From positions 165,484-229,483 of the forward strand of contig CALSPN010000022.1 in NCBI GenBank assembly GCA_943788245.1: a stretch of 64,000 bases of DNA, in the 5' to 3' direction. Position 1 is the stretch's first letter; each line of letters begins with the position of its first letter. The position numbers and the translations under genes were made by a program. The stretch comes from an uncultured Verrucomicrobiae bacterium. Its GTDB lineage: Bacteria > Verrucomicrobiota > Verrucomicrobiia > Limisphaerales > AAA164-E04. This document shows, piece by piece, positions 9,076 through 18,090 of this stretch. The notes beneath the pieces are model-generated. The model searched no databases and was not told the origin of the DNA. It saw only the letters and a program-made list of their open reading frames with translations.

Positions 9076-10101
9076 TTATCGGCCTGTGCGTGATTTGTCT
9101 GTGAGTGAGCCTAGAAAGGCCAGGATGGATTCGGTCTGCTCAGTGGTTAATTCGAGACCTAACTGCATGTAGGCCATTTTTCGAACAGCAAAACCGAGGG
9201 TTGCTATGCCTCCATCATGAAAATAAGGTCCGGTGATGGCTACGTTGCGAAGGGTCGGGACCTTGAACTTGTATTTATCATCTTCGTTGGCAGTGACGGC
9301 TTCACGTCCAATGTCGCTGAAATTCTCATATGGATGGACCAACCCAACTTTTTGATACACGGCTCCACCGAGTAAGGGTCCCGTATGACAAGTCGTACAC
9401 CCAATACTGGTGAATGTCTCAAGGCCCTCGAGTTCCAAATCGCTCATGGCTTCGTCATCGCCACGCTGGAAATCATCGAAGCGATCCTTGGTAATCAGGG
9501 TGCGTTCGAAGGCAGCAATGGCTTCGGCCATGTTGTCGTAGGTCAGAGCCGTTTCTGCACCAGGGAAGGCTTTAACGAAAAGAGCCCGATAGGTGTCATC
9601 CATACGCAGTCTGTCTAAAACAGCTTCCTCACTGGGCATCGCCATTTCCCCCGGGTTTAATACTGGACCTTTGGCTTGAGCCTGGAGATCCTCTGCTCGA
9701 CCGTCCCAAAACTGAGATAACTGAAAACCCGCATTCAGCACCGTAGGGGAATTGCGGTCTCCTACTCCACCGAAAGCACCCGTGGAACCTGGAGCGTTAT
9801 CTACTCCTCCCAGACCTTGATCCACACGGTGGCATGAGTTGCATGAAATACTATTATTTTTGGAAAGCTGAGTATCAAAATAAAGTTTTTCACCTAGATG
9901 GCGGCGATGATCATTATCTTCTTCCGAACCAGGCATCGCTGCAGGGAGGACGCCGAAGAAGGTGGTTGCCAATTCTCGAAGTTCAGCCTTTTTGGTTTTG
10001 TCGTATGCTGCTGCCTCACCTGCGATCAAATATTCGCCAGTGGAGACCAAGCTGGCAGCAACAAAAGACACGTGTAATAAGTAGTTAAAGGTAGAGTTCA
10101 T
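9076..10101 (-). CDS. Di-haem cytochrome c peroxidase (CcpA/MauG family)
   Basis: About 341 residues from the Met at 10101, which gives a proper signal peptide (MNSTFNYLLHVSFVAASLVS); the frame stays open 40 codons upstream but that stretch crosses the porin terminator. Two c-type haem attachment sites are visible: CNSCH in the N-terminal domain and CTTCH in the C-terminal domain, with the family motifs LGEKLYFDTQLS, FWDGRAEDLQAQA and PTLRNVAITGPYFHDGG. The enzyme is periplasmic and reduces hydrogen peroxide with electrons from cytochromes or cupredoxins; some relatives are tryptophan-modifying. It lies downstream of, and on the same strand as, the porin gene, but a terminator separates them. 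Confidence 0.92.
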   Translation of the reverse strand: MNSTFNYLLHVSFVAASLVSTGEYLIAGEAAAYDKTKKAELRELATTFFGVLPAAMPGSEEDNDHRRHLGEKLYFDTQLSKNNSISCNSCHRVDQGLGGVDNAPGSTGAFGGVGDRNSPTVLNAGFQLSQFWDGRAEDLQAQAKGPVLNPGEMAMPSEEAVLDRLRMDDTYRALFVKAFPGAETALTYDNMAEAIAAFERTLITKDRFDDFQRGDDEAMSDLELEGLETFTSIGCTTCHTGPLLGGAVYQKVGLVHPYENFSDIGREAVTANEDDKYKFKVPTLRNVAITGPYFHDGGIATLGFAVRKMAYMQLGLELTTEQTESILAFLGSLTDKSRTGR

Positions 10102-10146
10102 TGTGCTACAGCATAAACCGATCCTTGTGAGACTCAAGTGCCAGGT

Positions 10147-10177
10147 AAAAAAAAATCCCGCAGGAATATCCTGCGGG
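10147..10177 (-). terminator. Rho-independent terminator of the porin gene
   Basis: CCCGCAGG (10157-10164) pairs with CCTGCGGG (10170-10177) around a five-base loop. Read on the minus strand a run of nine U follows (A run 10147-10155 on the plus strand). It closes the porin transcript just before the peroxidase start. Confidence 0.88.
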
Positions 10178-10201
10178 ACGTGAAAGCAAATAAGAGTCTT
10201 C

Positions 10202-11335
10202 TTAGAAGCTATAAATAGCATTCAAGGTGAATGTGAGAATGTCATCATCACCACCGTAGAGACCATCACCATCTTCTTGGCTATCCCAGCGAACTTCAGC
10301 ACGAGTAAGGACATTATCCCACAGGTCATACTGAACAGTTCCGGTCAAGGACAACATTTCAGAGTCAACAGCAACACCGTTATTTGTTGCGTTGAAGAGA
10401 ACGCCCTGATCACCATCAAGATACTCAATGCGGCCGTTCACGGACATCTTATCAGTGGCCTGATAGGAGATATATCCAGCCAAAATGTTCGCGTCACCAC
10501 CATTACCGGTGATGTTTTGAATGTTATCCCAAGCAGCACCAAGCGCTAAACCATCAATCGGAGTAGGTATTGTAGATCCAACATATAGGTTCTGTTGCTC
10601 GTCACCACCGCCTCCAAACTCCATGTATCCGACATAAACGGTCGCACCAGCCAATGCTCCGAAATTCTCAGGAGCTTCAACAGCAATAGACCCCATGTAG
10701 GAAATGTCAGAGGAATCAGCTGCACGGTCCGTGAGAACATTGGATCCAGTGTTGGCTACACCAAACTGAGCACTTACAAGATCGTTGATCTGGTAGCCGC
10801 CCAGCAAACCGGTGTGGTTAAAAGGCTGAAGATTATAAGCCATGTTACGGCTGTAGTTGGGGTTGTCGCGGTTGGAAAAACCTTCATAACCAATGATCGC
10901 ATCAAAAACACCCATTTTGAGGTCCAGGCCATTGCCAACAGGAACACGTGTGTTTACGTATGCTTGACGGACAGCTACATCGTCAGCTTCGCCAGCGCCT
11001 GAAACACTGTATGCTGAAGCGTCAGGGCCGAATAACAAATCAACAGCATAGCCAGCCGCCCAATCGCTTTCGTCCAAAGGGCTTGCCAATGAAAGCTGAA
11101 TGACGTCCAGGTTAATACCGTTCATCTTATTTCCGCTCTGGTAAGGCACACGCCCATGCAGTGCTTGGTCTGCGCCTTTTTCGGAAATCGAAAGTGACGT
11201 ATCCACAAACCCGCTAAGGGTTGTTTTTGAGAAAGCGGTCATCACGGCATTGCCGGCTTCTTCCGCTTGTGCGTTTTGTCCCAAACTAACCAGCCCTGCG
11301 GCGGCTAGTGCGACTGTCCATTTGTTAAGTTTCAT
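10202..11335 (-). CDS. Outer-membrane beta-barrel protein (putative porin)
   Basis: A 377-residue protein with a textbook signal peptide (MKLNKWTVALAAAGLVSLGQ, cleavage after AQA). The mature chain is acidic, glycine- and asparagine-rich, shows alternating hydrophobic beta strands throughout (for example NGLDLKMGVFDAIIGYEGFS and DMLSL-like segments) and ends in NAIYSF, with the terminal Phe used in barrel assembly. This matches the BBP2/OmpL-like porins of Verrucomicrobiota and Bacteroidota. Transported solute is unknown. An AGAGGAA Shine-Dalgarno lies seven bases before the ATG, one of the better ones in the window, which fits an abundant protein. It has its own strong terminator. Confidence 0.8.
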   Translation of the reverse strand: MKLNKWTVALAAAGLVSLGQNAQAEEAGNAVMTAFSKTTLSGFVDTSLSISEKGADQALHGRVPYQSGNKMNGINLDVIQLSLASPLDESDWAAGYAVDLLFGPDASAYSVSGAGEADDVAVRQAYVNTRVPVGNGLDLKMGVFDAIIGYEGFSNRDNPNYSRNMAYNLQPFNHTGLLGGYQINDLVSAQFGVANTGSNVLTDRAADSSDISYMGSIAVEAPENFGALAGATVYVGYMEFGGGGDEQQNLYVGSTIPTPIDGLALGAAWDNIQNITGNGGDANILAGYISYQATDKMSVNGRIEYLDGDQGVLFNATNNGVAVDSEMLSLTGTVQYDLWDNVLTRAEVRWDSQEDGDGLYGGDDDILTFTLNAIYSF

Positions 11336-11916
11336 ATCAGTTCCTCTAAGTTATTAACAAATTAGGCCCCCGGTTCCATTAGGGACCAGTGACCGCATTT
11401 GTTATAGCTTGGTGCATTTTCTCAAAAGTGACAACTTTTTTTTGCGATTATTTCGTCTTAGCTTTGGGTGTGACGATCACTTGAATTGAACTTCCTAAGT
11501 TGGTTATCAAAGGTTTGCGGGGTTCTTGCAAACATCAGCACCACAGTTTTATCTCAAATCTGCCAAACTTTTGGTTTGTAGGAACATAAATTTCCACTTT
11601 GGCATGATAGGTATCAACTAGAAAATGAGAATAGTTGGAACGCTGCCCTGACCCCGTCTTTGGAAATAACAAAGTCCGATGATGCCCCATGCTTCAGTGA
11701 GCCGTGTTTTCCTTTTGTGTTTTTCCAACAAACGTTTTATTCCCCATTACTTTCTTGATCCTCAACTTTACTTAATATAGTTTTTCCCAAGTTGTAAATA
11801 TTTCCGTCCAGCTCTGCCCCCATTACGGTAGATACCATGGAATCTGATTGACATTATTAAAAAAAATTGCAGAATTATAACAAATCGAAATCACATCGAT
11901 CACTGTAGGAGCATAT
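11336..11916. other. Intergenic region with divergent promoters, no gene seen
   Basis: About 580 bases between the divergently transcribed porin and FecR-like genes. It is AT-rich. A TTGACA hexamer is present near 11848 on the plus strand, without a well-spaced -10 box, and a TATAAC-like box faces the porin gene near 11402. No protein, RNA gene or long repeat could be supported. Confidence 0.5.
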
Positions 11917-12642
11917 ATGATTAACAAGACTCGTATCCAACCGAAACTCCTCCTGACGGCGATTACGCTGCTCACCATAGGACTTTGCGTGTCAACACAC
12001 GCCGAAACAGCTAGTTTAACTGTCACCTCAGTTGACGGGCGTGCTACGTTTGACAACGGTAGCGGTGCTGCAGCAATTACCGAGGGCGCAACCTTGACTC
12101 CTGGCAGCATCATTAGCACTGCCGAGGGTGGAGAAGTTACTCTGGCACTTGGCAATGACATCGGCTCAATGGTCGTTGATTCCAACACGACTGTCGTTGT
12201 GGATCGTCTGAGCATCGAGAAGACAGGTGCTGGTATCGTATCCGACACCCAGATTGACCTGCGTGACGGGAGCATTCTCGGTATAGTCAACAAGTTTTCT
12301 TCTGCACTTTCCAAGTTTGAAGTCAAAGTTCCCATGGGTGTCATCGGCATAGACGCAGGTGACGAGCAGACAAGTTACCAAATTTCCACCCCTGACAGGG
12401 TTGACGTTCTTGCCGGTTACGGTGTGTTTGTTTACACCAGAGATGGAGTTGTCAGAAGCGTTCGCATTGGAGGTGGTAATCAGTTCAACCCCACAACAGG
12501 AGGCATCACTCCGATCGCTCCAGAGGTAATCAACGATGTAAGTGTTAAGATCGCTGCATTGCCGGAAGGCGTCGTTACTCCTCCTACCGAAACGTTTACA
12601 CGTCCTTTTAATTTCTTTATTTCCCCTTCCAAACAACAGTAA
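11917..12642 (+). CDS. Secreted FecR-like domain protein
   Basis: A 241-residue exported protein: basic N-terminus, hydrophobic segment (LLLTAITLLTIGLCVSTHAE) and likely cleavage at HAE. The mature part resembles the FecR beta-helical/jelly domain: an acidic TEGATLTPGSIISTAEGGEV segment, repeated short beta strands, and KFEVKVPMGVIGIDAGD at the place where FecR proteins have TP-x-GVAGIRGT. The usual IRGT is replaced by IDAG, so it is a divergent member. No anti-sigma membrane helix and no sigma-factor gene are near, so a FecR signalling role is unlikely; such solitary proteins are common in Verrucomicrobiota and their function is unknown. A good Shine-Dalgarno (TAGGAG) precedes the start and a strong terminator follows. 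Confidence 0.72.
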   Translation: MINKTRIQPKLLLTAITLLTIGLCVSTHAETASLTVTSVDGRATFDNGSGAAAITEGATLTPGSIISTAEGGEVTLALGNDIGSMVVDSNTTVVVDRLSIEKTGAGIVSDTQIDLRDGSILGIVNKFSSALSKFEVKVPMGVIGIDAGDEQTSYQISTPDRVDVLAGYGVFVYTRDGVVRSVRIGGGNQFNPTTGGITPIAPEVINDVSVKIAALPEGVVTPPTETFTRPFNFFISPSKQQ

Positions 12643-12713
12643 AACCAGGGGAACTTCCGTTTGGGAGCGTTAACGACCTTATTTTAACCAATCTCAAATT
12701 ATAAATTTTCAGC

Positions 12714-12745
12714 AAGGCCCTTTGGGAATTCCCAAAGGGCCTTTT
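12714..12745 (+). terminator. Strong Rho-independent terminator
   Basis: AAGGCCCTTTGGG (12714-12726) pairs perfectly with CCCAAAGGGCCTT (12731-12743) around AATT, with a T run at the end. It terminates the FecR-like gene. Confidence 0.9.
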
Positions 12746-12835
12746 TGTGCTTTCGCCTGTTGCAGCGCATGTTACTGAACCACACAATCAGATGGAGGTT
12801 ATGCCTTATCCCAATAATCCAGTCTAATCAAAGCC

Positions 12836-13444
12836 ATGGTAATCGATTTTGATCAACTCTCATCCAGTCAGGCGTATTTCACCATGACTCAGGCTATTAT
12901 TCCCAGACCCATTGCATGGGTTTTGAGCGATCATGGAAATGGAAAATTAAATCTAGCACCTTTTTCGTATTTTAACGCCGTATGTAGTCGTCCGCCAATG
13001 CTTTCGATCTCCATTGGACATAAAAAGAACGGTTTAAAAAAAGATACCTGGGTGAATATTGAGGAACGCTCTCATTTCGTGGTTCATATTCCAAATACCC
13101 ACGATGTTGATCCATTGCTTCAATCGTCTCGACCGCTTGATCATGGTATTTCAGAAGTCGAAGACACAAAATTAGACCTAGTGGCCTTTGATGGCTCACC
13201 TCTTCCGCGTGTCGAATCAGCTCCTGTTGCTTTTTATTGCGAAAAGCACAGCATCATCCTGCTTGGTGATGGGCCTCAAGCTCTAGTTCTGGGAAAGATC
13301 AAACTCTTATTTCTAGATGACAAAGTGGCATCGATCGAAGGAGATTCGCCAGTCCCATCTGTATGTGCCAAAGCAGTGAACCCATTGGCCCGTTTAGGGG
13401 CCGATGGATTTGCCAGCATTGATGAACTAAAGGTAAGTTATTGA
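12836..13444 (+). CDS. Flavin reductase-like FMN-binding protein
   Basis: A 202-residue protein of the flavin reductase (split-barrel, DIM6/NTAB) family. Diagnostic segments are AIIPRPIAWVLS near residue 20, NLAPFSYFNAVCSRPPMLSI (about residues 39-58) and the KDTWVNIEERSHFVVHI strand-helix. The family binds FMN and reduces or uses flavin with NAD(P)H; partner oxygenases vary and none is adjacent. The 3' end overlaps the convergent DAHP synthase gene by seven bases. No Shine-Dalgarno is evident before the ATG. Confidence 0.88.
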   Translation: MVIDFDQLSSSQAYFTMTQAIIPRPIAWVLSDHGNGKLNLAPFSYFNAVCSRPPMLSISIGHKKNGLKKDTWVNIEERSHFVVHIPNTHDVDPLLQSSRPLDHGISEVEDTKLDLVAFDGSPLPRVESAPVAFYCEKHSIILLGDGPQALVLGKIKLLFLDDKVASIEGDSPVPSVCAKAVNPLARLGADGFASIDELKVSY

Positions 13445-14499
13445 GATTGGCGCCGTTTGCTGACCGCCTCCGCCAGCTTTTCAAGGACGGGTAGCGTTTG
13501 GTTCCATGACATGCATGCATCAGTGATGCTTTTTCCATACACTGCCGAACCATCTTGCTTATAGGATTGATTACCTTCAACCAAATGGCTCTCCAGCATG
13601 ACGCCAGAAATGCGGGTAGATCCTGAAGCAATTTGCTTTGCTATGGATTCAGCTACGCCAGGCTGTTTTAGATGATCTTTAGCCGAATTTCCGTGGCTGC
13701 AATCGACCATTACCGCTTGGTGCAATTGGCTTTTCTGCAAAGCTTTGCAGACTGTTTGAATACTCTCTTCATCGTAATTGGGGCCAGCCTTCGATCCTCG
13801 AAGTATCAAGTGGCAGCTATCGTTGCCTTTCGTTTGCACGATGGCTGCTATCCCTTGTTTTGTCACCGAAAGAAAATGATGAGGTTGGCGAGACGCGCTA
13901 ACTGCATCGATAGCTATCTGGACATTGCCGTCAGTGCCGTTTTTAAAGCCAACGGGCATCGATAAGCCCGAAGCCAACTCACGATGGACCTGACTTTCAG
14001 TAGTACGAGCCCCTATGGCTCCCCATGCAATCAGATCTGCAATAAACTGAGGTACGATTGTGTCCAGAAATTCTGTGGCCGCAGGAATGCCCATTCCTGC
14101 CAGATTCTGCAAAAGTTGTCTTCCTTGCCTGAGTCCTTGGTTAATCTTAAAACTATTATCGATATTGGGGTCATTGATCAATCCCTTCCAACCAACGGTT
14201 GTTCTGGGTTTTTCAAAATAAACACGCATGAGGATACACAGGTTATCACGAAACCGATCGCAGGATTCCTTGAGATGTTCCGCGTATTCCATCGCTGCTT
14301 CGGTGTCATGAATTGAGCAAGGGCCAACGATCACCAGTAGTCGGTCACTTTGACCGCGCACAATCTGCTCCGCCTCAATTCTGGCATTTGAAACAACCAC
14401 TGAAGCTTTTTCCGAAAGGGGAATCTCCTCCTTAAGAATGGCTGGCGAAAGTAGCGGGTGTAATGATTGTATTCTTAAATCGTCTGTATCCTGTATCAT
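13438..14499 (-). CDS. aroF: 3-deoxy-7-phosphoheptulonate synthase (class I DAHP synthase)
   Basis: About 353 residues from the Met at 14499, matching the 350-residue norm of the AroF/G/H type; the frame is open a further 68 codons but that part has no family similarity and covers the promoter region shared with lon. The enzyme condenses phosphoenolpyruvate and erythrose 4-phosphate, the entry step of aromatic amino-acid synthesis. Motifs: LLVIVGPCSIHD, MRVYFEKPRTTVGWKGLIND, GARTTESQVHRELASGLSMP, VGFKNGTDG and VDCSHGNSAKDH. Which aromatic amino acid inhibits it cannot be told, so the letter F is nominal. It is divergent from lon and convergent with the flavin reductase. Confidence 0.94.
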   Translation of the reverse strand: MIQDTDDLRIQSLHPLLSPAILKEEIPLSEKASVVVSNARIEAEQIVRGQSDRLLVIVGPCSIHDTEAAMEYAEHLKESCDRFRDNLCILMRVYFEKPRTTVGWKGLINDPNIDNSFKINQGLRQGRQLLQNLAGMGIPAATEFLDTIVPQFIADLIAWGAIGARTTESQVHRELASGLSMPVGFKNGTDGNVQIAIDAVSASRQPHHFLSVTKQGIAAIVQTKGNDSCHLILRGSKAGPNYDEESIQTVCKALQKSQLHQAVMVDCSHGNSAKDHLKQPGVAESIAKQIASGSTRISGVMLESHLVEGNQSYKQDGSAVYGKSITDACMSWNQTLPVLEKLAEAVSKRRQSQ

Positions 14500-14701
14500 A
14501 CTATTCCAAAGACAACTGAGTATACGGTTCTCTGACGATGTGCAAAGCCTGACTTGAAAAAAATACCTTAAAATTGCTCTAAAATTCCATTTATACCGAA
14601 TTATCGACTTTTCCCTCGTCAAGTCGAGCGAAGATCGGATACCTTCAACCCACGATAGGCGAGGGAGTCGTCGTATAATTTTCTTCCTGCCCTCAAGCGG
14701 C

Positions 14702-17116
14702 ATGCATTTGGATCAGGACATCATAGACATTCTTAAGATCAAGGCTTCTACAAAAGCAGTAGAGGACCCTCAAAAGCGCCCTAAGGCAACACTTCCAGAG
14801 CAGCTTCCGATCCTTGGCTTATCAGACATTGTGATTTTTCCGGGCATGGTTGCGCCCTTGTTGATTGAATCCGCGCCAAGCTCAGGTTTGGTAGACGATG
14901 TTGTTTCGGGCAATCGACTCATCGGCTTGGTGCTTCAAACGACACCAGATGTCGAAGAACCAGAGCCCAAGGACTTGCACCCATACGGCTGCATGGCTCG
15001 AGTTCAAAAAATGGTGAAGCAGTCCAACAATTCAGTCAGGATCCTGATTGAGGGTCTGAAACGAATCCGTTTACTCGATTTTAAGCAAACTGATCCCTAC
15101 TTGCTTGCCAATGTGGAGTATTTTCATGAGCCTGCCGAAGCAAGCTTAGAGGCCAAGGCGCTTGTCAGGAGTGCCAAGAAACTGTTTGAAGCCATACTTG
15201 AAAAATCTCCGACGCTCACCGATCAGGTTAAGTCCTCGAATCTGAATACGGAAGATCCGGAGAAACTATCTGACCTCATAGGGGCCAACCTCAATCTTGG
15301 TCTTGCTGATCATCAAAAGCTTTTGAGTGCTCATGTCGTCACAGAAAGACTCAAGATTCTACTGCCTCTACTCAAGCATGAGCTGGAGCTTCAATCGATA
15401 GGGGCGCGTATCCAGAAGGAAGTAACAGCTTCTGTTTCCAAGAGTCAGCGGGACTACTACCTGCGGGAACAACTTCGGGTCATTCAGCGTGAATTAGGTG
15501 AAGATGATTCGGCCGGTAGGGAAATGGCAGTTTTAAAGGCTCTCATTGAGGAAAGTGGGATGCCTGCCGATACTCAGGAAATTGCACTTAAGGAGCTTGA
15601 TCGACTGAAAACCATTCCCACATCGTTGCCCGAATATACGGTAGCCCGGCATTACGTGGAATGGCTGGCATCATTGCCGTGGAGTCAATCGGTAAAAGAC
15701 CAATTGGATCTACAAGAGGCATCCCGGATTCTGGACGCTCAGCATTTTGGGCTCAAGCAGGTCAAGAACCGCTTGTTGGAGCACCTTGCCGTGATGAAAC
15801 TTCAAAATCCCGTGCGTGGTCCGATCCTATGTTTGGTAGGGCCGCCGGGGGTAGGCAAAACATCCATGGGGCGAAGTATCGCCGAAGCTTTGGGTCGCCC
15901 CTTTGCACGCATTTCACTTGGTGGAGTACGCGATGAAGGTGAAATACGGGGGCACCGTCGAACTTATGTTGGATCCATGCCCGGTCGCATACTCCAGACC
16001 TTGAAGCGACTGAAAGTCAAGAATCCCGTTATCTTGCTCGATGAGATCGATAAATTGGGTTCCGATTTCAGAGGTGACCCTGCTTCTGCGCTTTTAGAGG
16101 TCTTGGACCCTCAGCAAAACAAACATTTCAGTGACCATTATCTGGAATTACCGTTTGATCTGAGTGAAATTCTTTTCATCACGACTGCCAATTGGCTCGA
16201 CCCTGTTCATCCTGCTCTACGTGATCGTCTGGAGGTGATTGAACTTCCCAGCTACACGACGGCTGAGAAAATAAAAATCACGAGACGACATCTTCTCCCC
16301 AGATTACTCAAAGATCATGGTCTTAAAACTCGCCAGATTAAACTTCCATCCGCCAGCATACGTATGTTGGTCGATCTATACACCCGTGAAGCAGGTGTCA
16401 GACAACTGGAGAGGACCATTGCATCGACGTTGCGCAAAGCCGCAAGAGAACAACTTGAATCTCCCGACTGCCAAGGAAAGATAACGATATCCGAAGCATG
16501 GATTCAAACACAACTGGGGCAACCCAAGCATCCAGCCCCGGATCACGAAACGATCGAAGACAGTGGTATCGCGGTTGGCTTGGGGTGGACACCCAGCGGG
16601 GGAGAAATTCTCTTTGTCGAGGCAACTTCCTTACCGGGCAAAGGGAAACTAATACTGACAGGCTCGTTGGGCGAGGTCATGAAAGAAAGCGCTCAAGCTG
16701 CGTTGACGCACCTCAGAAGCCAAGCCAAGTCGATGGGGCTTGCCCTGCCCAGCATAGAGAATCTGGACATTCACATTCACGTACCTGCCGGTGCTACTCC
16801 TAAAGATGGACCGAGTGCTGGCATTGCGATCTTTGCTGCGCTTGCATCCTTGTTTACTCAAACACTCATTTCATCGCGCATGGCGATGACCGGTGAAATA
16901 AGTTTGAGAGGCAGAGTGTTGCCTGTGGGTGGTATCAAGGAAAAACTTCTGGCTGCCGCCAGATCTGGGATCAAAGAGATTATACTGCCCGAGGCAAACA
17001 AAAAGGATTGGATTGAGGCACCAGCTGAAGTCCAAAAGAAATTGAAGATTCACTGGGTGCGTCACGTCGAAGAGATGTTACCCGTTATGTTCGGGAATAA
17101 AGCAAAACGGAATTGA
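14702..17116 (+). CDS. lon: ATP-dependent Lon protease
   Basis: An 804-residue cytoplasmic AAA+ serine protease that degrades misfolded and regulatory proteins. N-terminal substrate-binding domain starts at LPILGLSDIVIFPGMVAPL; Walker A is GPPGVGKTS and Walker B LLDEIDKLG; the C-terminal protease domain has the catalytic serine in KDGPSAGIAI and the lysine in the GGIKEKLLAAARSGIKEIIL segment. Length is typical. It begins with an acidic extension of about 35 residues. Transcribed divergently from aroF with about 200 bases between the starts; no heat-shock operator is recognisable there. Confidence 0.97.
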   Translation: MHLDQDIIDILKIKASTKAVEDPQKRPKATLPEQLPILGLSDIVIFPGMVAPLLIESAPSSGLVDDVVSGNRLIGLVLQTTPDVEEPEPKDLHPYGCMARVQKMVKQSNNSVRILIEGLKRIRLLDFKQTDPYLLANVEYFHEPAEASLEAKALVRSAKKLFEAILEKSPTLTDQVKSSNLNTEDPEKLSDLIGANLNLGLADHQKLLSAHVVTERLKILLPLLKHELELQSIGARIQKEVTASVSKSQRDYYLREQLRVIQRELGEDDSAGREMAVLKALIEESGMPADTQEIALKELDRLKTIPTSLPEYTVARHYVEWLASLPWSQSVKDQLDLQEASRILDAQHFGLKQVKNRLLEHLAVMKLQNPVRGPILCLVGPPGVGKTSMGRSIAEALGRPFARISLGGVRDEGEIRGHRRTYVGSMPGRILQTLKRLKVKNPVILLDEIDKLGSDFRGDPASALLEVLDPQQNKHFSDHYLELPFDLSEILFITTANWLDPVHPALRDRLEVIELPSYTTAEKIKITRRHLLPRLLKDHGLKTRQIKLPSASIRMLVDLYTREAGVRQLERTIASTLRKAAREQLESPDCQGKITISEAWIQTQLGQPKHPAPDHETIEDSGIAVGLGWTPSGGEILFVEATSLPGKGKLILTGSLGEVMKESAQAALTHLRSQAKSMGLALPSIENLDIHIHVPAGATPKDGPSAGIAIFAALASLFTQTLISSRMAMTGEISLRGRVLPVGGIKEKLLAAARSGIKEIILPEANKKDWIEAPAEVQKKLKIHWVRHVEEMLPVMFGNKAKRN

Positions 17117-17146
17117 ATCTCTGTCTTACTTCAAAAAAGGTTGCAA

Positions 17147-17914
17147 ATGAAAAAGTGGAGTCTTGTTCGTTTAGGTCTTTTTTTTGCTGGTTTCCTTGCT
17201 TGTCTTACCTCTTTGTGTGCTGATCCCATTCGTGAAGGACAGGCTTTAGCAAAGGAACTGCGATTGGTTCAACTAGGTATTCCCGGACCGATTACTGCAA
17301 CGTTCAAAATAAGAAAACGTGATGGAACTCGAATCGAGCATTACGTTCAAAAGCACACAGAACAATTCGAAAATGGTTGGAGAGATTTGTTTCAGATCAG
17401 CAAAGATTCCAACGCTGAGAGTGAATGGCTCTGGATCAATCATTCTGCGGGTGCTTCTCCCAGTTACAAACTAGCGGTTTCACGGCAATTACCCACAGCC
17501 CCTGACGACTTCCGGAACCTTAACTCCGAGCAGGCAATGGTATCCATAGGCGAGAGCGACTTTTGGATCGTTGACTTGGGATTGGATTTTCTCCACTGGC
17601 CAGATCAACGTATTTTCCAGTCCAAAATCAAACGACGCAAGGGAGTTGCCTGCAAGCTGCTCGAAAGCTCGCGACCCACGCGATCTTTAAGCGGCTATTA
17701 TAAGGTTCGATCTTGGATTTCAATTGAAAATGGAGGCATCGTCTATGCTGAAGCATTCGATATCAACGATCGCAAAATGAAAGTGTTTGAGGTCGCCGGA
17801 GTGGAAAAAATTGAGGGCGTCTGGTATCTGAAAGGTTTGAGAATCCGAAATCTTCGTGATAAATCCATGTCAGTTCTAGAATTTGATAACAAGTCAATCA
17901 AGACTGCCCCCTAA
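17147..17914 (+). CDS. LolA-like outer-membrane lipoprotein-sorting protein
   Basis: About 255 residues. The start at 17147 is preferred: AAAGG lies a suitable distance upstream, whereas the TTG at 17141 adds two residues. A signal peptide (LVRLGLFFAGFLACLTSLC) ends near CADP, so the protein is exported and may be a lipoprotein. The body matches the uncharacterised LolA-like family (PF17131-type): GESDFWIVDLGLDFLHWP, a central KGVACKLLES strand, then VYAEAFDINDRKMKVFEV and LRIRNLRDKSMSVLEF. Relatives often accompany RND-type exporters; none is adjacent here. It may be in the lon transcript, 30 bases downstream of its stop. Confidence 0.8.
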   Translation: MKKWSLVRLGLFFAGFLACLTSLCADPIREGQALAKELRLVQLGIPGPITATFKIRKRDGTRIEHYVQKHTEQFENGWRDLFQISKDSNAESEWLWINHSAGASPSYKLAVSRQLPTAPDDFRNLNSEQAMVSIGESDFWIVDLGLDFLHWPDQRIFQSKIKRRKGVACKLLESSRPTRSLSGYYKVRSWISIENGGIVYAEAFDINDRKMKVFEVAGVEKIEGVWYLKGLRIRNLRDKSMSVLEFDNKSIKTAP

Positions 17915-18090
17915 TCTGAAATTATCCCTCACTTCTGTAGGAAGGGCATTGGGTTCCATGGCTATCCTTCCATCACCTTATCCATCACGATCTTTATAAT
18001 ATTGGATTACAATCTAGTCTCCTTATTATAATTGCTGTAACTGTTAAATGACCCAAACTTGTCATATAACTTCAAAAGGAACGTGTACTT

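Noticed and set aside
10102..10221. Longer N-terminus of the di-haem peroxidase
   Set aside because: The upstream 40 codons span the porin terminator and lack a signal peptide; the Met at 10101 gives a normal one.
14500..14703. N-terminal extension of DAHP synthase, or a Phe/Tyr leader peptide
   Set aside because: The open frame continues 68 codons upstream, but it lacks family similarity, covers the divergent promoter region and has no aromatic codon run or terminator.
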